A DNA stretch of 64,000 bases from Microbacterium laevaniformans (GTDB lineage: Bacteria > Actinomycetota > Actinomycetes > Actinomycetales > Microbacteriaceae). Below, piece after piece: positions 27,531 to 35,960 of the stretch. Every line of letters starts with the position of its first letter. Position 1 is the first letter of the stretch. The DNA lies in the NCBI RefSeq assembly GCF_016907555.1, contig NZ_JAFBCE010000001.1, positions 1,736,001-1,800,000 on the forward strand, written 5' to 3'. Below the pieces are notes generated by a model that worked only from the letters and a program-made list of their open reading frames with translations, searched no databases and was not told the origin of the DNA. The translations under genes and the position numbers were made by a program.

Positions 27531-28154
27531 TTACTCGGCAGCCTCTTCCGACTGCTCCTCGGCGACGGCCTCGTCGGCCGCCTCGATCTCGTCGACCTCG
27601 GCGATCGTCGCCGCCGGCACCGAGATCGCCACGATGAGCGTCTCGGCGTCGGTGACCAGCGCGGCGCCGCGCGGGAGCTTCAGGTCGGCCGCGGTGATGT
27701 GCGTGCCGTCCTCGAGGCCCTCGACGTCGACCTCGACGTTCTCGGGGATGTGCGTGGCCTCGACCTCGAGCGACACGGTCGCGTTGTCGAGGTTGGCGAT
27801 GGTGCCCGCGAAGGGCTCGCCGACGACGACGACGGGAACGTCGACCTGGACCTTCTCACCCTTCTTCACGACGAGGAGGTCGATGTGCTCGATGATCTGG
27901 CGCACCGGGTCCTTCTGGACGTCCTTCACGAGGGTGAGCTGCTGCGCACCGGAGATCTCGAGCTCGAGGACGGCGTTGGCACGACGCACGAGCAGCGCGA
28001 CCTGGTGGCCGGGCAGCGCGACGTGCACCGGGTCGGTGCCGTGGCCGTAGATGACGGCGGGGATCTTGCCTGCGGCGCGCAGACGGCGGGCGAAGCCCTT
28101 GCCGAAGTTCTCGCGAACCTCGGCGATGACCTTGGTGTCGGTCTCGGTCGACAT
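27531..28154 (-). CDS. rplY: 50S ribosomal protein L25/general stress protein Ctc
   Basis: A 207-residue 5S-rRNA-binding ribosomal protein of the long CTC/TL5 type. The N-terminal L25 beta-barrel (about 1-92, with [14 protein letters not shown]) is followed by the TL5 C-terminal domain (about 95-180) and a very acidic Ala/Glu-rich tail. The ATG at 28154 is preceded by GCAAGGAG. It leads the rplY-pth unit. Confidence 0.95.
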   Translation of the reverse strand: MSTETDTKVIAEVRENFGKGFARRLRAAGKIPAVIYGHGTDPVHVALPGHQVALLVRRANAVLELEISGAQQLTLVKDVQKDPVRQIIEHIDLLVVKKGEKVQVDVPVVVVGEPFAGTIANLDNATVSLEVEATHIPENVEVDVEGLEDGTHITAADLKLPRGAALVTDAETLIVAISVPAATIAEVDEIEAADEAVAEEQSEEAAE

Positions 28155-28428
28155 GATGATTCTCCTTGCGGGCTTCTCGCCCTGGTCTGGGTCTGGGTCT
28201 CGACTCGAACGTGGTCACGTGAGGAGAGCCCGCCCGGACTGTCCGTCCGCGCCGCGTGGGCCCGCATCACCGCGTCGATCACGGATGCCGATACGCGAAC
28301 ACACGGCATCCCTCGCCGAGGGAGGACTCCACTCTACCAGCGACGCCGCTACGATGGAGACGGTGCCCGCACGGGTGCCCTCGCGCGGCCGAGGCCGCGC
28401 CCACCCGTCTCTCACTCCGGAGGAACCC

Positions 28429-28551
28429 ATGGACTACGGCTGGATGTCGCACGCACTCCTGTGGATCATCGGACTGATGTCGGTGGGAGCGACCGTCGCC
28501 GTCGTCGGCGCCCTCTTCACGCTCGGGCGCTCGGGCTACCGCAAGGACTGA
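28429..28551 (+). CDS. 40-residue single-pass membrane micro-protein
   Basis: The frame MDYGWMSHALLWIIGLMSVG... encodes 40 residues with one strong hydrophobic helix (about 9-32) and a charged C-terminus (RSGYRKD). A full GGAGG Shine-Dalgarno sits six bases before the ATG, and TACGAT about 75 bases upstream could be a -10 box. No family is recognised. Its last 35 bases lie antisense to the end of the degenerate kinase gene. Strong translation signals argue it is real, but short length keeps confidence moderate. Confidence 0.55.
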   Translation: MDYGWMSHALLWIIGLMSVGATVAVVGALFTLGRSGYRKD

Positions 28552-28990
28552 TCCCGTCGCCCGCATCCGCGAGTGTCGTGGTTGTCAGCAGATCGGCGAC
28601 CCGATCGACGACGATCTGCAGATCGGCCCCCGCGGCCACGCGGAATCCCGCCTCGTCCTGCGTGAGCGGCTCGCCGACACTCTCGCGGCCGACCAGCTCG
28701 ACGAACACGACGTCGCGCACGCGCGCACGGACGGCATCACGCGCCGCGCGCGTGAGCGGTCCCGTGGTCACCACGACGGCCGCCGCCTCCGCGAGAACGA
28801 GGCGCAGCGCGTCCAACCAGATCTCGGCATCGGACGCTGCGGGCGTCGTCTCAGCGCGGCGGCGACGCCGGCGGGCGGGCGGGCGCAACTCGTCGCCGTC
28901 GATGTAGCGGGCGCGCAGTCGCGCGGCGAGCGCCGCTCCGGTGAGCTCGACCGCGGCATCCGACGACCCCATCAACACGACCCGCGCCAT
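28517..28990 (-). CDS. Degenerate gluconokinase-like paralogue lacking the P-loop
   Basis: A 157-residue protein that lines up with the adjacent gluconokinase: MARVVLMGSSDAAVELTGAALAARL...YIDGDEL mirrors RIVVMGPSGSGKTAVGAALAV...FVDADDL. The Walker A GxxxxGKT is replaced by GSSDAAVE (residues 8-15), and the HP of the gluconate-binding DDLHP is lost. The central region keeps a VVVTTGPLTRAARD segment resembling the kinase ACSALARRYRD. ATP phosphoryl transfer is therefore unlikely. The ATG at 28990 follows GGAGG by five bases. It may be a regulator, a partner subunit, or a decaying duplicate. Confidence 0.65.
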   Translation of the reverse strand: MARVVLMGSSDAAVELTGAALAARLRARYIDGDELRPPARRRRRRAETTPAASDAEIWLDALRLVLAEAAAVVVTTGPLTRAARDAVRARVRDVVFVELVGRESVGEPLTQDEAGFRVAAGADLQIVVDRVADLLTTTTLADAGDGISPCGSPSARA

Positions 28991-29071
28991 CTTCACCTCC
29001 GCTGCCGCGGGGACCGGCCACTGCGCCCCGCGATGCGAGCGTACCCCTCCTTCTCGTCGCCGCCCGTCTGC

Positions 29072-29584
29072 TTATCGGCGCTCGGCCTGATCCAGAGCGG
29101 CGCGCGCGCGGGCGGCGACCTCGATGATGCCCCCGATGTTCTCGACGGCGACCCCGTCCTCGTCGGCACCGAGATGCTCGAGCGTCGCCAACTGCGACTC
29201 CAAGAGGGCGACCGGCATGAAATGCTGGCGCGAGCGCATCCGGCGGTCGAGCTCTTCGCGCGACACGACGAGCTCGACGAAGCGGACATCGGGCGCGGCC
29301 TCGCGGATGCGATCGCGATAGCGACGGGCGAGAGCGGAACAGGCCATGACCAGCCCCGGTGAAGACGCCAGGCGCCGTCCGACGACGTCGAGCCAGGGCC
29401 GTCGGTCGTCATCGTCCAGCGGCACGCCCGACTCCATCTTGGCGACGTTCTGCACGGGGTGCAGGTCGTCGGCATCCACGAAGTCGACGCCGAAGTCGAC
29501 GGCGAGCGCGGCCCCGACGGCGGTCTTGCCCGAGCCACTCGGGCCCATCACGACGATGCGCGGCGCACGGGAGGGCATGCTCAC
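29072..29584 (-). CDS. gntK: Gluconokinase
   Basis: A 170-residue shikimate-kinase-fold enzyme phosphorylating gluconate to 6-phosphogluconate. The P-loop GPSGSGKT is at residues 14-21, followed by the substrate motif DADDLHPVQNVAKM. ACSALARRYRDRIR is the gluconokinase signature for phosphate handling, and the FMPVALLESQLATLE lid region is intact. It begins with GTGA overlapping the idnD stop, so it is coupled to the dehydrogenase. The product enters the pentose-phosphate pathway through gnd at 38.9 kb. Confidence 0.93.
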   Translation of the reverse strand: MSMPSRAPRIVVMGPSGSGKTAVGAALAVDFGVDFVDADDLHPVQNVAKMESGVPLDDDDRRPWLDVVGRRLASSPGLVMACSALARRYRDRIREAAPDVRFVELVVSREELDRRMRSRQHFMPVALLESQLATLEHLGADEDGVAVENIGGIIEVAARARAALDQAERR

Positions 29585-30609
29585 CGCCCCGCCTCTCGCG
29601 CGGACGCCATGGCCACGATCACCTTGGCACTGGATGCCGAGTCACGAGCGGTCTCGAACGCCGTGACGGCGTCGGCGGGCGCGAACTCGTGGGTGATGAC
29701 GCTCTCCACCGCGGGCTGCGCGTCCAGGAGAGCGATCGCCTCCTCCATCTCGTCGAGGAAGCGGAAGGCGCCGGTGAGCGTCGCCTCCTTGGCGACCAAG
29801 GGGGCGAGGTTGATCGGACGGGGCTCGTTCGGCAGCATGCCGACCTGCACGACGACGCCGCGCCGACGCACCGCGGCCACGGCGGTGCTGACGGCGGCCG
29901 CCGCGCCCGAGCACTCCAGCACCACGTCGTAGGCCTCGCCGGGCACCTCATCGCTTCCCGCGCGCCACGTGCGATCGGCGCCGAGCGCAGCCGCGCGCTC
30001 CAACGCCTCGGGCAGCAGATCGCTGACGTCGACGACCGCAGCGCCGCGGGCCTGCGCGGCGACGACGGCGAGAAGCCCGATCGGACCGGCGCCGCACACC
30101 AGCACCCGCGCGCCGTCGATACTCCCGGAGCGACCGACGCCATGCAGGGCCACGGCCAGCGGCTCCGCCAGCGTCGCACGCCGCACCGACAGGGAGTCGG
30201 GCAGTACCCGCACCATCGCCGCGTCGACGACGAGGCGATCTGCCATCGCCCCCTGCGTATGCGGTGTCGTCGAGGCGCTCCCGAGGTACGAACCCCCGGG
30301 CCACAGGTGCGGCGCCTCGGCGATGGCGGGCACGCAGCTCCCGAAGCGCGCCGGGTGCACCGTGACGGGCGTGCCCGGCGCCCAGGTGCCGGAGGGATCG
30401 TCGTCGATCCAGCCGGCGAGTTCGTGCCCCGGGATGAGAGGCTCGGTGACCACGAACGCCCCGTTCGCGCCGTCGAAGTAGTAGTGCAGGTCAGAGCCGC
30501 AGATGCCGACGTAGCCGACTCGCAGGCGCACCTGTCCGGGGGCGCACGGCGGCACGTCGACCTGTCCGACCGCCACGTCCTGGCGCCCTCTGATCACGAC
30601 CGCATCCAT
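29581..30609 (-). CDS. idnD: L-idonate 5-dehydrogenase-type zinc alcohol dehydrogenase
   Basis: A 342-residue medium-chain dehydrogenase. Catalytic zinc ligands Cys37 (GICGSD), His62 and Glu63 (PGHE) are present. The four-cysteine structural zinc loop is missing: the region reads HPARFGSCVPAIAEAPHLWPGGSYLG, as in many L-idonate dehydrogenases. The Rossmann motif is VCGAGPIGLLAV. It would oxidise L-idonate to 5-keto-gluconate; sorbitol-type substrates cannot be excluded. It lies between gntK (GTGA overlap) and the SDR gene. Confidence 0.85.
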   Translation of the reverse strand: MDAVVIRGRQDVAVGQVDVPPCAPGQVRLRVGYVGICGSDLHYYFDGANGAFVVTEPLIPGHELAGWIDDDPSGTWAPGTPVTVHPARFGSCVPAIAEAPHLWPGGSYLGSASTTPHTQGAMADRLVVDAAMVRVLPDSLSVRRATLAEPLAVALHGVGRSGSIDGARVLVCGAGPIGLLAVVAAQARGAAVVDVSDLLPEALERAAALGADRTWRAGSDEVPGEAYDVVLECSGAAAAVSTAVAAVRRRGVVVQVGMLPNEPRPINLAPLVAKEATLTGAFRFLDEMEEAIALLDAQPAVESVITHEFAPADAVTAFETARDSASSAKVIVAMASAREAGR

Positions 30610-30624
30610 GGTTGCTCCTCTCGA

Positions 30625-31392
30625 TCACACGACCGCGGTCATGCCGCCGTCGACGAACAGGTTCTGTCCGCTCACGAAGTCGCTCGCCGCCGAGGCGAGG
30701 AAGGTCAGGGGGCCGCGCAGCTCCCCGACCCGCCCCCACCGACCAGCCGGGGTGCGCTGGGCGACCCAGGCGGTGAAGTCCTCGTCGGCGACGAGGGCAG
30801 CGTTCATCTCGGTGGCGAAGTAGCCGGGCGAGAGCGTGTTGACCTGGATGCCGTGGCGCGCCAGATCGGCAGCCATGCCCCGCGACAGCTGCGCGATGCC
30901 GCCCTTGCTCGCCGAGTAGGGGGCGATCGTCTGCCGCGCGAGCGCGGACTGCACCGACGCGATGTTGATGATCTTCCCCGAGCGGCGTGCGATCATCCCC
31001 GGCACGACGAAGCGCGACACGTAGAACGCGCTGGACAGGTTGGTGGCGATCACCTGGTCCCAGTCCGCGACCGAGAACTCGGCGAACGGCGCTCGACGCT
31101 GGATGCCGGCGTTGTTGACGAGGATGTCGGGAACGCCCACGCGCGCGACGAGCTCGGCGATCGCGGCCTCGACGGCCGCGGCATCCGTCACATCGAAGAC
31201 GACGGTCTCGACGCGCGCGCTCGTCCGATCGGCCAGCAGGGCGGCGCTGTCGGCGACACCCTCCCGGCTGCGCCCATGGACGATCACGCGCGCGCCCGCA
31301 TCGACCAGGCCCGCCGCCAGGCTCTGTCCGAGCCCCCGCGAAGATCCGGTGACGAGGGCGGTACGCCCGCTGAGGTCGAACAGATCAGACAA
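30625..31392 (-). CDS. idnO: SDR-family gluconate 5-dehydrogenase
   Basis: A 255-residue short-chain dehydrogenase: cofactor motif TGSSRGLG (15-22), NNAG (93-96), catalytic Ser146, Tyr159 and Lys163 (YSASK). The idnO-type opening FDLSGRTALVTGSSRGLG and the operon context fit reduction of 5-keto-gluconate to gluconate, pairing with idnD. It overlaps the gntP 3' end by 8 bases and is followed 15 bases later by idnD, so the four genes form one transcript. The exact sugar acid is inferred from neighbours. Confidence 0.85.
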   Translation of the reverse strand: MSDLFDLSGRTALVTGSSRGLGQSLAAGLVDAGARVIVHGRSREGVADSAALLADRTSARVETVVFDVTDAAAVEAAIAELVARVGVPDILVNNAGIQRRAPFAEFSVADWDQVIATNLSSAFYVSRFVVPGMIARRSGKIINIASVQSALARQTIAPYSASKGGIAQLSRGMAADLARHGIQVNTLSPGYFATEMNAALVADEDFTAWVAQRTPAGRWGRVGELRGPLTFLASAASDFVSGQNLFVDGGMTAVV

Positions 31393-32770
31393 GGGACACC
31401 GCCCCGAAGATGATGAGCACGAAGGCGAAGCCGACGACCGACTCGAGGGCCTGCTGAACCGTCCACGTCTTCAGCGTGGTCTTCACGTCCATGCCCATGA
31501 GGCGACCGACCAGCCAGAAGCCGGAGTCGTTGACATGCCCGGCGAACACGGAGCCGGCGGCGGTGGCGAGAACGACGCACGCCACCTGCAGGGGGCTGAA
31601 GCCGGCTGCGAGCACCGCGGGCGAGACCAAGCCCGCCGCCGTGACCAGGGCCACCGTGGCCGAGCCCTGTGCGACGCGCAGGACGACCGCGATGAGGTAG
31701 GCGGCGAAGATCACCGGAATGCCGATCGAGGACAGCGAGTCCGAGAGCGCCGAGCCGATGCCCGACGCCCGCAGCACGCCGCCGAACATGCCACCGGCGC
31801 CCGTGATGAGCACGACGGAGCAGATCGGCCCGAGGGCGGAGTCGACGATCTTCTCCAGCGCCGTGCCGTGCACGCCGCGTCGGGTGCCCAGCACGAACAG
31901 GGCGACGAGCACGGAGATGAGCAGGGCGATCTGACTGGTGCCGATCAGGCGCAGCGCCTGCACCCAGACGAGCGCGCCGTCCACGGCCCCGGCGGACACG
32001 AGCGCGGACATGCCCGTGTTGAGCAGGATCAGCACGAGCGGGATCGCGAGCACCCCGATGACGGTGCCGGCCTTGGGCGGGTTGGTGGGCTCGACGTCGC
32101 GGCCGCCGAAGAGGTCGACGATCGCAAGCGGGATGCGCTTGTCGGTGAACGTCGCCCACAGGTAGCCGGTGAGGTACCACGTCGGCAGCGCGACGACGAT
32201 ACCGATGAGGAGGACGAGCCCGAGATTGGCCCCGTACGTCTCGCTGGCCGTGATGGGCCCGGGGTGCGGCGGCACGAAGACGTGCATGACCGAGAACGCG
32301 GCGGCGGCACTGATGCCGTACAGGAGCATGTGCTTGCCGCCGATGCGTCGTCCGACGGCGAAGATCACCGGGAGCATCACGATGAGTCCCGCGTCGAAGA
32401 ACATCGGGAATCCCATGATGAGCGAGGCCACACCGAGTGCGAATGCGGCCCGCTTCTCACCGAAGACGGACACCATCTTCTCCGCGAGCACGCGTGCACC
32501 GCCGGAGGTCTCCACCAGAGCTCCCAGCATCGCGCCCAATCCGACCAGCAGGGCGACGGCGCCGACAGTGCCGCTGAAGCTGTCGATGAGGACTTTGCCG
32601 ACTCCGTCGATCGGAATGCCAGTCGCCAGCGCCGTGAGGAGCGAAACGAGCACGAGCACGAGGAACGCGTGCATGCGCGCCCAGATGATGAGGATGAGGA
32701 TGAGCGCGATGGCGCCTGCTGCGATGAGCAGCAGCGGGACGGCGCCGAGCGTCTGCGTCCAATCTTGCAT
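31385..32770 (-). CDS. gntP: GntP family gluconate:H+ symporter
   Basis: A 461-residue permease with about 13 membrane segments, matching the GntP family. The FPMFFDAGLIVMLPVIFAVG region and the HVFVPPHPGP motif are characteristic. The start is the ATG at 32768-32770 (MQDWTQTLG), preceded by a GAGAAG. It imports gluconate or a related aldonate for gntK and the idn enzymes. It is the first gene of the operon and faces the FadR-type regulator across a 166-base divergent region with a large palindrome. Confidence 0.92.
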   Translation of the reverse strand: MQDWTQTLGAVPLLLIAAGAIALILILIIWARMHAFLVLVLVSLLTALATGIPIDGVGKVLIDSFSGTVGAVALLVGLGAMLGALVETSGGARVLAEKMVSVFGEKRAAFALGVASLIMGFPMFFDAGLIVMLPVIFAVGRRIGGKHMLLYGISAAAAFSVMHVFVPPHPGPITASETYGANLGLVLLIGIVVALPTWYLTGYLWATFTDKRIPLAIVDLFGGRDVEPTNPPKAGTVIGVLAIPLVLILLNTGMSALVSAGAVDGALVWVQALRLIGTSQIALLISVLVALFVLGTRRGVHGTALEKIVDSALGPICSVVLITGAGGMFGGVLRASGIGSALSDSLSSIGIPVIFAAYLIAVVLRVAQGSATVALVTAAGLVSPAVLAAGFSPLQVACVVLATAAGSVFAGHVNDSGFWLVGRLMGMDVKTTLKTWTVQQALESVVGFAFVLIIFGAVSLV

Positions 32771-32835
32771 GGGGGCTTCTCCGATGAATCGTCCATGCGC
32801 CGGGGTCGTTCCCGGCAGCGGGACCACCGTTTCAC

Positions 32836-32873
32836 AAAAGTACTACTTATCGCAAGCGAATAGTCGTACTTTT
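32836..32873. promoter_or_regulatory. 38-bp operator-like palindrome between gntP and its regulator
   Basis: AAAAGTACTACTTATCGC (32836-32853) and the reverse complement of 32856-32873 (AAAAGTACGACTATTCGC) match at 15 of 18 positions around a 2-base centre. It lies in the A/T-rich core of the divergent intergenic region, 65 bases before each start codon. It is the obvious binding site for the FadR-type GntR regulator, which would control both directions. Confidence 0.75.
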
Positions 32874-32936
32874 CTCGCGCGTACCCCGCGGGAGGCGCCG
32901 CCTCCCGGTAGCGTGTCCCATGACAGAAGGACGCCG

Positions 32937-33641
32937 ATGCCCACCACCGCCCCGACCGCGTCGCACGCGCACATCGTCGAGACCCTCGGCCGCCGGATCG
33001 CCGGCGGCACGCTCGCCCCCGGGTCGGGGATGACCGTCGCCGATCTCGAGGAGGAGTTCTCCGCCTCTCGCACCGTCGTCCGCGAAGCGGTGCGCGTGCT
33101 CGAAGCCCACGGCCTGCTGCGTTCCCGGCGCCGTGTGGGACTCGTGGTGCGACCGCGCGAGGAATGGGACAGTCTCGACGCCACCGTCATCGAGTGGACT
33201 CTGGACGGCCCCCGGCGCAACGACGTCCTCCGGGAGCTGACCGAGCTGCGCGCCGCCGTGGAGCCGATCGCCGCCCGTCTCGCGGCCGAGCGCGCCGACG
33301 ACACCGAACGCGAGCTGCTCCTCGCGCATGCGACCCGCCTCAACGAGCTCGGCGCGCAGGGGTTCGGCGACACCGAGGAGTATCTCGAAGCCGACATCGC
33401 CTACCACTCGCTTCTCCTGCGCGCCGGCGGCAATCCGCTGTTCGGCAAGCTCAGCGAACCGATCGCCGAGATCCTGCGGGGCCGAGCGGTGCGCGGCCTC
33501 ACGCCGAGCCTGCCGCGGGTGGGCACGCTGGAGGCCCACGTGGCCACCGCGCAGGCGATCGTGGAGCGCGACGGCGCGGGCGCCGAGGCCTCGGCACGCG
33601 AGCACCTGACGCTCGTGTCCGGCGAAGTCGCCCACCTCTGA
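32937..33641 (+). CDS. FadR-type GntR regulator of the gluconate cluster
   Basis: A 234-residue regulator: winged helix (about 12-75, with EEEFSASRTVVREAVRVLEAHGLL) and an all-helical FCD ligand-binding domain (about 95-225). FCD metal-ligand residues are seen in EADIAYHSLLLRAGGNPLF and LEAHVATAQAIVERDG. AAGGA lies about six bases before the ATG at 32937. Its divergent position beside gntP and the intervening palindrome indicate it senses gluconate or a phosphorylated derivative and represses the cluster. Confidence 0.87.
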   Translation: MPTTAPTASHAHIVETLGRRIAGGTLAPGSGMTVADLEEEFSASRTVVREAVRVLEAHGLLRSRRRVGLVVRPREEWDSLDATVIEWTLDGPRRNDVLRELTELRAAVEPIAARLAAERADDTERELLLAHATRLNELGAQGFGDTEEYLEADIAYHSLLLRAGGNPLFGKLSEPIAEILRGRAVRGLTPSLPRVGTLEAHVATAQAIVERDGAGAEASAREHLTLVSGEVAHL

Positions 33642-33657
33642 GGCGCGGGCAGCATCA

Positions 33658-34392
33658 TCAGGATGTGGGCGTGGTCAGCCTCACATCACCGACGATCACG
33701 TCGACGCGGTGACCCGGCTCGATCGGAGCGGCGCTGAACGGCGCTCCGGTCATGACGACGTCGCCCGGGCCGAGCGTCGTCCACGACGCGACGTAGGCCA
33801 GACACTCGCGAATGGAGACGGGAAGGGCCCCGGCATCCGTCTGCGCCACGACCGCACCGTCGATCTCGAGGCGCAGGGCGACGTGGTCGATGTCGGCCCG
33901 CGTATCGATCCACGGCCCGAGCGGCGTGTAGCCGACCCCCGACTTCGATTCGAAGTTGCGGACGTCGATCGCCGCTCGATCGGGACTGGAGAGATCGTTG
34001 ACCGCGGTCACGCCGCGCACGAACCGGTCGGCCGTCGCCGCCGTCAGAGCCGTGCAGTCGCGACCGATCACGACGGCGATCTCCCCCTCGGCCACGCTCC
34101 GGCCGGCATCGCGGCGCAACCGCACGCAGCGCCCCGACGGGACGATCGTGCGCGGGCTCTTCAACCAGGCTTGAACGGGAGTCGGATGACGCGGCCCGTT
34201 CTGTGCGATGCCGATGAGCACGACAGGCGCCACCGGGGCGATCAGCTCGGCGTCGGGACGCGGGCCGGCGATGTCGTGCCCACCACACGCGATGTCGTCG
34301 CCGTCATCGGGCAACGAGACCGGCACCGGCCCGTCGGGGCTCCACCGCACGTCCACAGCCATCCCGTCGACGAGCGCCCGCCCGATCAGCAC
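33658..34392 (-). CDS. Fumarylacetoacetate hydrolase (FAH) family protein
   Basis: A 244-residue protein of the FAH/HpcE fold. VLIGIAQNGPRH opens the catalytic domain. The metal-binding acidic residues lie in EGEIAVVIGRD (about 115-125) and NDLSSPDRAAID. The FESKSGVGYTPLGPWI and GDVVMTGAP segments are typical of the family. Members hydrolyse or hydrate 2-keto-acids and acylpyruvates, or decarboxylate oxaloacetate; this short form resembles ureidoglycolate-lyase/2-keto-3-deoxy-acid hydratases. It is convergent with the gnt regulator and is followed upstream by an MFS permease, so it likely serves that import pathway. Confidence 0.82.
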   Translation of the reverse strand: MLIGRALVDGMAVDVRWSPDGPVPVSLPDDGDDIACGGHDIAGPRPDAELIAPVAPVVLIGIAQNGPRHPTPVQAWLKSPRTIVPSGRCVRLRRDAGRSVAEGEIAVVIGRDCTALTAATADRFVRGVTAVNDLSSPDRAAIDVRNFESKSGVGYTPLGPWIDTRADIDHVALRLEIDGAVVAQTDAGALPVSIRECLAYVASWTTLGPGDVVMTGAPFSAAPIEPGHRVDVIVGDVRLTTPTS

Positions 34393-34420
34393 GACAGCGC
34401 TCCGCCTTCGTCGGCGCGCA

Positions 34421-35833
34421 TCACCAGCGCACCGTCCGGATGGTCACCGTGGTCGACGACACGCCCTCGCCGGCCTCGTCGCGCGACACCTTCACCGCGT
34501 CGTCGGTGCGTGTGAGGTCGCGCCGGAGGGTCTCGGGCACGAGGAACGTCGAGGCCGTCGTGATCAGGGCGAGGGTCGCCATGTAGATACCCAGCAGCAC
34601 CCAGTTGCCGCCGCTCACCGCGATCAGATACGCGCCCAGCACACCGGCAAGCCCGCCGGCGAGCACCGCCGACAGCTCGCGGGCCATGGCGACCCCGAGG
34701 TAGCGGTGCCGGTTGCCGAACATCTCCGGCAGCAGGGCGCACTGCGGACCGAGCATGACGTTGACTCCGAATCCGATGCCGATCGCGATGACCGCGATCG
34801 CGATCGCGTGGTTGCCGAGCGTCAGCAGCCACCACGCGGGGAACGAGTACACCAGCAGGAACAGCGCGCCCATCCGGTAGACCGTGCGACGCCCCCAGCG
34901 ATCCGACAGAGCACCCGACAGGGGCACCGTGAAGATTCCCAGCAGCGAGCCGAGGGTGACGCCCCACGTGAGCAGGCTCTTGTCGGCGCCGGATCCGGCA
35001 ACGGCGACGAAGAAGGTCAGCGCGAGCGTGTTCAGCATGTAAGAGCCGCCGTTCTCGGCCATGCGCAGACCGATGCCGACGATGACACCCGGCAGTCCAT
35101 GACCGAAAATCTCGCGGACCGGTCGATCACTGATCTGCTCGTGCTTCTCGAGTTCCACGAACGTCGGCGTCTCGCGCAGGCGCATGCGGATGAACAGCGC
35201 GACCAGGATGAGGGCGAACGAGCACAGGAACGGCACGCGCCAGCCCCACGAGAGCAGCTGATCCTCCGGCAGGAGCGTGATCAGGCTGAAGACCACCGCG
35301 GCCAGGAGCGTGCCCGCCTGGATGCCGATGAAGGGCAGCGCGGAGAAGAAGCCGCGCCGCCGCACGGGGGCGTACTCCGCCATCAACACGGTGGCACCGG
35401 CCTGCTCGGCTCCGGCGCCGAAGCCCTGCAGCAGGCGCATGAGCACCAGCAGCGCCGGTGCCCACAGTCCGATCTGCGCGTACGTGGGCAGCAGTCCGAT
35501 CGCGGTGGAGGCGCCGCCCATGAGCAGGATGGTGATGACGAGCACCCACTTGCGCCCGAGACGGTCACCGAGCACCCCGAAGAACAGGCCGCCGAAGGGA
35601 CGGGCCACGAATCCGACGCCGAACGTGGCGAAGGCGGCGACCGTCGCCATGGCCGGATCGTCCTGGGAGAAGAACAGCACGTTGAAGATGAGCGCCGTGG
35701 ACAGTCCGTACAGCGCGAAATCGAAGTACTCCAAAGCACTGCCGATGCTGGAGGCGAGGGTTGCCCGACGCAGGTTCGCCGCGTATTCGGGGTCGTCCGA
35801 GGTGGTGTCCACCGGGGGTCGAAGGTCTGTCAC
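34421..35833 (-). CDS. MFS metabolite:H+ symporter (MHS subfamily)
   Basis: A 470-residue permease with 12 helices. The MHS opening SSIGSALEYFDFALYG, the motif A loop GDRLGRKW and the second-half copy SDRWGRRTVYR are present. This subfamily imports carboxylates and osmolytes such as shikimate, alpha-ketoglutarate or proline betaine. The Shine-Dalgarno AAAGGAG touches the ATG at 35839 but is six bases from the GTG at 35833, so I place the start there (VTDLRPPVD). A GTTCA-N6-TGGAT operator lies 67 bases upstream, matching sites at the other end of the cluster. Confidence 0.85.
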   Translation of the reverse strand: MTDLRPPVDTTSDDPEYAANLRRATLASSIGSALEYFDFALYGLSTALIFNVLFFSQDDPAMATVAAFATFGVGFVARPFGGLFFGVLGDRLGRKWVLVITILLMGGASTAIGLLPTYAQIGLWAPALLVLMRLLQGFGAGAEQAGATVLMAEYAPVRRRGFFSALPFIGIQAGTLLAAVVFSLITLLPEDQLLSWGWRVPFLCSFALILVALFIRMRLRETPTFVELEKHEQISDRPVREIFGHGLPGVIVGIGLRMAENGGSYMLNTLALTFFVAVAGSGADKSLLTWGVTLGSLLGIFTVPLSGALSDRWGRRTVYRMGALFLLVYSFPAWWLLTLGNHAIAIAVIAIGIGFGVNVMLGPQCALLPEMFGNRHRYLGVAMARELSAVLAGGLAGVLGAYLIAVSGGNWVLLGIYMATLALITTASTFLVPETLRRDLTRTDDAVKVSRDEAGEGVSSTTVTIRTVRW

Positions 35834-35899
35834 TGCCATCTCCTTTGATCGGCACGGCACGGCCGCGTGTGCGATCACAGTATCAACCCAGTGGACGAT

Positions 35900-35915
35900 G
35901 TTCAATATGTTGGAT
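35900..35915. promoter_or_regulatory. IclR-type operator copy A
   Basis: GTTCA-ATATGT-TGGAT, an imperfect inverted repeat upstream of the MHS permease, follows the same GTYCA-N6-TGRAY pattern as the two sites at 37.9 kb. It lies between the permease and the IclR gene. Confidence 0.6.
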
Positions 35916-35960
35916 TCACGCGCCGGTGGGGTGAGGGTCCGACGCACGCGGTTGCGGCGC

